Made by a program: the position numbers and the translations under genes. From assembly GCA_038524795.1 (NCBI GenBank), contig JBCBIJ010000003.1, forward strand, positions 124,001-188,000: 64,000 nucleotides of DNA. Reading direction: 5' to 3'. This document shows, piece by piece, positions 58,834 through 64,000 of the stretch. The notes below the pieces were generated by a model. It was given only the letters and a program-made list of their open reading frames with translations. It had not been told where the DNA came from and did no database searches. Numbering within the stretch: the stretch's first letter is position 1; every line of letters starts with the position of its first letter. This DNA is from CALBPI01 sp038524795. GTDB taxonomy: Bacteria > Pseudomonadota > Gammaproteobacteria > Steroidobacterales > Woeseiaceae.

Positions 58834-60890
58834 TCATCGAAGCGGGCGACCCCGCGCGCCCAGGCCCAACCGTCACGCCTGACGGTGTGAACTTCGCGCT
58901 GTTCTCCTCCGCTGCACAGCGCGTGGAGCTGTGTTTGTTCGATGCCGACGGTAACGAGACGAACAAGATCGACCTGCCTGCGCGCTCGGGTGATACCTGG
59001 CACGGCTTCGTGCCCGGGCTCACGGCCGGGCAGCGCTACGGCTACCGCGTACACGGCGACTGGGCGCCCGCCAAAGGCCTGCGCTGTAACCCCGCCAAGC
59101 TGCTGCTCGACCCCTACGCGCGCCAGATCGACGGACCATTTCAGTGGCACCCGACGTTGTTCGCCCACCGTGGTCGCGGCGGCGCGCTGGCCGACCGGCG
59201 CGACAGCGCGCCCCACGTGCCGCGCGGTGTCGTTACCGCCGCAGGGCCGACGGTGCGCCGACGGCCGCAGGTGCCCTGGCGCGACACGTTGTTCTACGAA
59301 CTCAACGTGCGCGGCTTCACGATGCAACACCCCGCGCTCGACGAGCACGAGCGCGGTCGATTCCGCGGGCTCGCCAACGGCAAGGTGGTCGAATACCTGA
59401 AAGCGCTGGGCGTGACGTCGGTTGAGCTGATGCCTGTGCACGCGTTCGTCGACGAGCACTTTCTCGCGCAGCGCGACCTGTCCAACACCTGGGGCTACAA
59501 CACGCTGTCGTATTTCGCGCCCATGCCGCGTTACGCGGGCGACGATCCCGTCACCGAGTTTCGGGAGATGGTCGACACGCTGCACGACGCCGGCCTCGAG
59601 GTCATCCTCGACGTGGTCTACAACCACACAGCCGAAGGCAATGCGTCGGGCCCGACGCTCTCGCTGCGCGGTATCGACAACCTGGCCTACTACCGCGTGC
59701 TGCCGCAGGCGCCCGGTGACTATGTCAACGACACAGGCACAGGCAACACGATCAACGCCGACCACTGGGCCACGCAGCAGCTTGTCGTTGACAGCCTGCG
59801 CTACTGGGCCGGCGAGATGGGCGTAGACGGCTTCCGCTTCGACCTGGCACCCATTCTTGGGCGCTATTTCACAGGCTTCGACAATACCCACCCGATGCTG
59901 CGCAAGATCGCCGAGGACGAAGTCCTGCGGCACACCAAGCTCGTCGCCGAACCCTGGGACATCGGGCCGGGCGGCTATCAGCTTGGCCACTTCGCCGCGC
60001 CCTGGGCCGAGTGGAACGACCGCTTCCGTGATGTTTCGAGGCAGTTCTGGCACGGCGACGAGCGGCAATCGCCCGCCATGGCGCGCCGCCTGCACGGCTC
60101 GGCCGACGTGTTCGAAGGCAGTGGCCGGCCACCCTGGGCCAGCGTCAACTTCATCACGAGCCACGACGGCTTTACGCTGACCGATCTCGTGAGCTTTGAC
60201 CGGCCGCATAACGAGGCCAACGGGGAGAACAACCGCGACGGCCATCAGCACAATTTTTCGTCTAACCACGGCGTGGAAGGACCCACGGACAACCCGCACA
60301 TCCAGGCCTTGCGTCGGCGCCAGCGCTTAAACCTGCTGGCCACGCTGTTCCTCGCGCAAGGGACGCCCATGTTGCTCGCGGGCGATGAGTTCGGCCGCAC
60401 GCAGCAGGGCAACAACAACGCCTACGCGCAGGACAACCCGATCAGCTGGGTCGACTGGGAAGCCGTCGACGCCGACTTCCTCAACGCCGTACGCGAGCTT
60501 ATTGCCCTGCGGCGGCGCTCACCGCTGCTGCGCCAAGCCGGTTACCGGCACGGTGCGAGTGCCAACGCCTCGGGCATTCCAAACATTGACTGGCTTGCGC
60601 CCGACAGCCGCCCGCTTGAGGGCATCGACTGGCACCACGCGCAGGCGTTAACCATGCTGCTCGTCGCGACGGAAAACGATCACCCGCAGTCACCCGACGA
60701 CGAAGCGCTCGCCGTACTCATGAACCCGACGGGCTGTGACGTACCGTTTGCCCTGCCCGACATTGCGGACACGGGCGCCTGGCAGCTCGCCTTCTCGAGC
60801 AACCCCGATCAGGTGGCCCCCGAGGCCGGCGAGCTCATGCTCATCGACCGCAGCTTTGTCTGCATGCGCTGGCCGCGCGCGTCAGGCTGA
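58830..60890 (+). CDS. glgX: Glycogen debranching enzyme
   Basis: A 686-residue GH13 isoamylase-type debranching enzyme. It has an N-terminal CBM48-like domain (GVNFALFSSAAQRVELCLFD), then the barrel with DVVYNHTAEGN, nucleophile Asp in GFRFDLAPILGR, Glu in LVAEPWDIGPGGYQLG and Asp in FITSHDGFTLTDLVSF. It removes short branches left by phosphorylase. GTG start at 58830 overlaps the glgP stop (GTGA). It closes the glycogen operon, and its last 9 bases overlap the convergent aldehyde dehydrogenase gene. No clear terminator is visible in the overlap. Confidence 0.95.
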   Translation: MIIEAGDPARPGPTVTPDGVNFALFSSAAQRVELCLFDADGNETNKIDLPARSGDTWHGFVPGLTAGQRYGYRVHGDWAPAKGLRCNPAKLLLDPYARQIDGPFQWHPTLFAHRGRGGALADRRDSAPHVPRGVVTAAGPTVRRRPQVPWRDTLFYELNVRGFTMQHPALDEHERGRFRGLANGKVVEYLKALGVTSVELMPVHAFVDEHFLAQRDLSNTWGYNTLSYFAPMPRYAGDDPVTEFREMVDTLHDAGLEVILDVVYNHTAEGNASGPTLSLRGIDNLAYYRVLPQAPGDYVNDTGTGNTINADHWATQQLVVDSLRYWAGEMGVDGFRFDLAPILGRYFTGFDNTHPMLRKIAEDEVLRHTKLVAEPWDIGPGGYQLGHFAAPWAEWNDRFRDVSRQFWHGDERQSPAMARRLHGSADVFEGSGRPPWASVNFITSHDGFTLTDLVSFDRPHNEANGENNRDGHQHNFSSNHGVEGPTDNPHIQALRRRQRLNLLATLFLAQGTPMLLAGDEFGRTQQGNNNAYAQDNPISWVDWEAVDADFLNAVRELIALRRRSPLLRQAGYRHGASANASGIPNIDWLAPDSRPLEGIDWHHAQALTMLLVATENDHPQSPDDEALAVLMNPTGCDVPFALPDIADTGAWQLAFSSNPDQVAPEAGELMLIDRSFVCMRWPRASG

Positions 60891-62312
60891 CTTCGGCAGG
60901 AACACCGATTTCACTTCGAGGAATTCTTCGAGTCCCAGCGGGCCCCATTCGCGACCGTTCCCCGACTGCTTGTAGCCGCCGAATGGCGCCATGAGCGACG
61001 GGCCCTGCCCATTGATGTGGATGCTGCCCGCACGAATGCGTGCGGCGACGCTCACGGCACGCTGCGGATCACCCGCCTGCACGTAGCCCGCGAGGCCGTA
61101 TGGGGTGTCGTTGGCAATGTCGACGGCATCGTCTTCGTCGTCATAGGGAATCAGCACAAGCACGGGCCCGAAGATCTCCTCGCGCGCGATGGTCATGTCA
61201 TTGGTGACATCGCTGAAGACGGTGGGCTTCACGTAGTAGCCCGAGTCGAGACCATCGGGGCGGCCCGTGCCGCCCGCAACGAGTGTCGCCCCTTCATCGA
61301 TGCCAGCCTGGATCAGCGCCTGAATTTTTTCGAACTGAACCTCGCTGACCACGGGCCCAATGCGCGTCGCCTCATCGTTGGGATCGCCGACCGTCGTCTT
61401 CTCAGCCACTGTTGCGGCGATCGCGGCGGCATCGGCCAGCATCGCGCGCGGCACGATCATGCGTGTGGGTGCATTGCAGGACTGCCCCGAGTTTGCGAAC
61501 ACCTGCCGCGCGCCACTCGTTACGGCCGACTCCAGATCGACGTCATCGAGCAGCACGTTGGGCGACTTGCCGCCGAGTTCCTGCGCCACGCGCTTGACGC
61601 TGTCGGCCGAGGCCTTGGCCACCGCCACGCCCGCGCGCGTCGAGCCCGTGAACGACATCATGTCGATGTCGGGATGCGCCGACATGGCGGCGCCCACGGA
61701 CGGGCCGTCGCCATTGACCAGGTTGAACACGCCCGGCGGCACGCCCGCCTCGTCTAAGATCTCGGCCAGAATCATGGCGTCGATGGGTGCGACCTCGCTG
61801 GGCTTCAGCACCATCGTGCAGCCGGCTGCAAGCGCGGGCGCGACCTTGCAGGCGATCTGATTCTGCGGCCAGTTCCAAGGCGTAATGAGCCCGCAGACGC
61901 CAATGGCCTCGCGACTCAGGAAGTGGTCGCCCTTCTGCTCCTGAAACTCGAAGTTGGGCAGGAGCTTCTGCATCGTGATGAAGTGGCCGAGCCCCGAGCC
62001 CGCCTGGACCTTCGTGGCAAAGCCGGCCGGCGCGCCCATCTCCTCGCTGATGGCGGCGCCCAGGTCGCCCATGCGCGCCTTGTAGCCCGCAACGATGCGC
62101 TCGAGCAGTGCCACGCGGTCCTCGACGGTCGACTGGGACCAGCTTTCAAAAGCCGCGCGCGCCGCGGCGACCGCACGATCCACATCGGCGGCGCTGCCCG
62201 CGCTGACGCGTGCGAACGGCTGTTCCGTGGCCGGATTGACGACCTCGATCGTAGCCGGCTCGGCCGGGTCAACCCATTTCCCGTTGATGTAGAACTTCAG
62301 GTAGTCGCGCAT
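60882..62312 (-). CDS. NAD(P)-dependent aldehyde dehydrogenase
   Basis: A 476-residue ALDH-superfamily enzyme oxidising an aldehyde to its acid. The catalytic Cys is in FANSGQSCNAPTRM, the general base Glu is in AQELGGKSPNVLL, the coenzyme site is FTGSTRAGVAVA and the substrate/Asn site is TPWNWPQNQ. The start at 62312 (MRDYLKFY) is chosen because a longer frame overlaps the divergent reductase gene and is unlike the family. Specificity is not predictable. It stands alone between the glycogen operon and the FAD reductase. Confidence 0.92.
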   Translation of the reverse strand: MRDYLKFYINGKWVDPAEPATIEVVNPATEQPFARVSAGSAADVDRAVAAARAAFESWSQSTVEDRVALLERIVAGYKARMGDLGAAISEEMGAPAGFATKVQAGSGLGHFITMQKLLPNFEFQEQKGDHFLSREAIGVCGLITPWNWPQNQIACKVAPALAAGCTMVLKPSEVAPIDAMILAEILDEAGVPPGVFNLVNGDGPSVGAAMSAHPDIDMMSFTGSTRAGVAVAKASADSVKRVAQELGGKSPNVLLDDVDLESAVTSGARQVFANSGQSCNAPTRMIVPRAMLADAAAIAATVAEKTTVGDPNDEATRIGPVVSEVQFEKIQALIQAGIDEGATLVAGGTGRPDGLDSGYYVKPTVFSDVTNDMTIAREEIFGPVLVLIPYDDEDDAVDIANDTPYGLAGYVQAGDPQRAVSVAARIRAGSIHINGQGPSLMAPFGGYKQSGNGREWGPLGLEEFLEVKSVFLPKSA

Positions 62313-62429
62313 GGTGGCGGGTCCTCGTCGCGGCAGTGTGTCGAATCCCCACATGGTAGCGCCTGGCGGCGCGGTACGCCGACCGCTTCGATATAATCGG
62401 GGGGTTCCTCCAATGCGAAGGCAAGACCC

Positions 62430-63461
62430 TTGATCAAGACAGACGTCGTCATCGTCGGCGCGGGCCCCTGCGGCCTGTTCCAGGTATTCGAGCTCGGCCT
62501 GCTGGGCCTCAAGGCACACGTCGTAGACTCCATCGCGCAGCCCGGCGGCCAGTGCACCGAGCTCTACCCCGACAAACCGATCTATGACATCCCGGCCGTG
62601 CCCGTGTGCACGGGCCAGGAGCTCACCGACAACCTGTTGCAGCAGATCGAGCCCTTCGGCGCCGAGCTGCACCTGGGCGACGAGGTGACGGAGCTCGAGC
62701 CCCGCGGTGAAGGCTTTTACCTGAAGACGTTCAAAGGCGTCGAGTTCGAGGCGAGTGCCGTGATCATCGCGGCCGGCGTCGGCTCATTCCAGCCACGGCA
62801 GATCCGCGCGACCGATGCCGCCGACTACGAGGGCACGGGCATCGTCTACCGCGTGCGCAACCCCGAGCAGTACGCCGGCAAGAAGCTTGTGATTTTCGGT
62901 GGCGGCGACTCGGCGCTCGACTGGGTGCTGGCACTGCAGCCGATCGCCGAGCACATCACGCTGATACACCGCCGTGACGAGTACCGCGCCGTCGACGCTT
63001 CCGTCGACAAGATGCGCGCACTCGTGGCCGCGGGCGAGATGGACCTCTACGAGAACACGAAGGCCAAGGCCTTCCACGGCACCGACGGTGCACTCGAATC
63101 GGTGACCATTGCCGACAAGGAAGGCAACGAGACCACGATCGACGCCGACCACGCCATGGTGTTCTTCGGTTTGGCGCCCAAGCTTGGCCCCATCGCCGAC
63201 TGGGGGCTCGACATCAACCGCAAAACGATCAACGTCGACACAGAGAAGTTCGAGACGTCAACGCCGGGCATCTACGCGATCGGCGACATCAACTTCTACC
63301 CTGGCAAAAAGAAGCTCATTCTCTCGGGCTTCCATGAAGCGGCGCTCGCAGCGTTTGCCATCAAGGCGCGCCTCGAGCCTGGCAAGAAGGTGCACCTGCA
63401 GTACACGACGACAAGCCCGGTCATGCACGAGCGTCTGGGCGTCAGCGAAGCTGCGGACTAA
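62430..63461 (+). CDS. Thioredoxin-reductase-like ferredoxin/flavodoxin-NADP+ reductase
   Basis: A 343-residue homodimer-type flavoprotein with FAD-binding VIVGAGPCGLFQVFELGLLG, NADPH-binding IFGGGDSALDW with HRRDEYRA, and the C-terminal FAD motif GIYAIGDINFYPGK. Unlike thioredoxin reductase it has no CxxC redox pair in the NADPH domain. That combination matches the ferredoxin-NADP+ reductases of the YumC type. TTG at 62430 is the likely start, behind GAAGG; the nearby ATG at 62413 is in another frame and soon stops. It is divergent from the aldehyde dehydrogenase gene. Confidence 0.9.
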   Translation: MIKTDVVIVGAGPCGLFQVFELGLLGLKAHVVDSIAQPGGQCTELYPDKPIYDIPAVPVCTGQELTDNLLQQIEPFGAELHLGDEVTELEPRGEGFYLKTFKGVEFEASAVIIAAGVGSFQPRQIRATDAADYEGTGIVYRVRNPEQYAGKKLVIFGGGDSALDWVLALQPIAEHITLIHRRDEYRAVDASVDKMRALVAAGEMDLYENTKAKAFHGTDGALESVTIADKEGNETTIDADHAMVFFGLAPKLGPIADWGLDINRKTINVDTEKFETSTPGIYAIGDINFYPGKKKLILSGFHEAALAAFAIKARLEPGKKVHLQYTTTSPVMHERLGVSEAAD

Positions 63462-63561
63462 TCCGCGGCGTCAATTTCTATAGGTCAACCGGTCTTTTCC
63501 TGACCTAAGTCTCTGATTGGAAGCCCATTTCGAGACTGTCGGCTTTTTTGCTTGCTTTGAA

Positions 63562-63577
63562 TCTATAGGTCTATAGA
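63562..63577. promoter_or_regulatory. Palindromic operator candidate upstream of the TetR-family gene
   Basis: TCTATAG-GT-CTATAGA: perfect 7-bp inverted arms, 32 bp before the tetR-type start codon. The left half TCTATAGGTC also occurs at 63477-63486. Autoregulation is inferred. The 63462-63608 gap otherwise holds an AT-rich stretch with a T run at 63544-63549 and no convincing terminator stem. Confidence 0.5.
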
Positions 63578-63608
63578 ATTTTGGTCATTCGCCGACTGAG
63601 CGTCCGTC

Positions 63609-64000
63609 ATGGCCGACCGCAAGCAGCCCCGCGATAGTCAGAAGAAGCGCGCCGCCCTCGAGGCGGCGGCCGCGGTCTTCGCCGAACATGGCTACCACGG
63701 CGCCAGCACCACGGCGATCGCCGAGCACCTCGGCATCAAGCAGGGCAGCCTCTACTACTACTTCAAGTCCAAGCAACAGGCGCTCGAGGAAGTCTGCGCC
63801 TACGGCATTGAAGACTACGTCAGTCGCATCGACGGCATCGCTGCCATGGCGCTACCGTTCGCGGTTCGACTGTTGGCCGTCTTTCACTCGCACCTGTCGG
63901 CGTTTCGCGAGCGCCGCGATGCCATGAAGGTCTACAACGACGAGCGGCTTTACCTGCCCGAATCCGCACGCACTGAGCTGTACGCACGCGGCAGCGGCTA
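63609..64000 (+). CDS. TetR/AcrR-family regulator, cut by the window end
   Basis: The open frame begins at ATG 63609 (MADRKQPRDSQKKRAALEAA) and runs 130 codons to the window edge without a stop. The N-terminal TetR helix-turn-helix is clear: AAAVFAEHGYHGASTTAIAEH, then LGIKQGSLYYYFKSKQQALEEV (positions about 20-62). The C-terminal ligand domain is incomplete. The start lies just downstream of a perfect short palindrome. The target genes are not in the window. Confidence 0.9.
   Translation, partial: MADRKQPRDSQKKRAALEAAAAVFAEHGYHGASTTAIAEHLGIKQGSLYYYFKSKQQALEEVCAYGIEDYVSRIDGIAAMALPFAVRLLAVFHSHLSAFRERRDAMKVYNDERLYLPESARTELYARGSG

Noticed and set aside
58503..60299. Long minus-strand open frame (598 codons) inside glgP/glgX
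   Set aside because: Antisense shadow of conserved enzymes. Similar shadows exist opposite the acylase, glgB, zwf, the amylase and the TonB receptor genes.

Overview
The window is GC-rich, densely coded bacterial chromosome. The gene content suggests a free-living, probably aquatic, heterotrophic gammaproteobacterium: an Entner-Doudoroff cluster under a HexR-type regulator, proton-translocating transhydrogenase PntAB, a branched-chain 2-oxoacid dehydrogenase, HPPD, a TonB-receptor maltodextrin locus with flavin-dependent halogenases, and xanthomonad-like attC sites. The exact genus cannot be told from sequence alone.

Layout. 1-5.2 kb: a terminator, then a divergent PAP2 phosphatase / family-4 glycosyltransferase pair with Pho-box-like repeats between them (possible phosphate-stress lipid remodelling), and a secreted penicillin-acylase-type Ntn hydrolase. 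5.2-9.2 kb: a visibly more AT-rich island that reads as an integron cassette array without an integrase (CALIN): three attC sites and three minus-strand cassettes encoding an OLD-family ATPase-TOPRIM nuclease (candidate phage defence), a membrane-anchored unknown and a DUF5677-like unknown. 9.6-20 kb: glycerol kinase, two hot-dog thioesterases, an alpha/beta hydrolase, a quinone oxidoreductase, a membrane-anchored thioredoxin-fold protein, leucine dehydrogenase, thioredoxin reductase and pntAB. 20-25.6 kb: yceI, a cytochrome b561-YceI fusion, and the bkd E1alpha/E1beta/E2 operon. 25.7-26.1 kb: a remarkable asymmetrically expanded palindromic repeat. 26.1-30.2 kb: hppD with a divergent Lrp-type regulator, an orphan ParA ATPase, a histidine kinase with a degenerate receiver domain, and a YHS protein.

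30.2-61 kb is one carbohydrate block. The zwf-pgl-edd-eda operon is divergent from hexR. Next come an aminotransferase, a LacI regulator, two GH13 amylases, an MFS sugar transporter, two tryptophan-halogenase-family flavoproteins and a TonB-dependent receptor, then malQ-glgC-glgA-glgB-glgP-glgX. A related 14-bp LacI-type operator motif occurs five times: two between the TonB receptor and malQ, one before the MFS transporter, one between a halogenase and an amylase, and one in the zwf/hexR intergenic region. This suggests that one regulator couples maltodextrin uptake and glycogen turnover to the Entner-Doudoroff pathway. The inferred flow is outer-membrane import, periplasmic hydrolysis, MFS uptake, MalQ/GlgP processing to glucose phosphates, then Zwf/Pgl/Edd/Eda to pyruvate and glyceraldehyde-3-phosphate.

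The window ends with an aldehyde dehydrogenase, a thioredoxin-reductase-like ferredoxin/flavodoxin-NADP reductase, and a TetR-family gene cut by the window edge.
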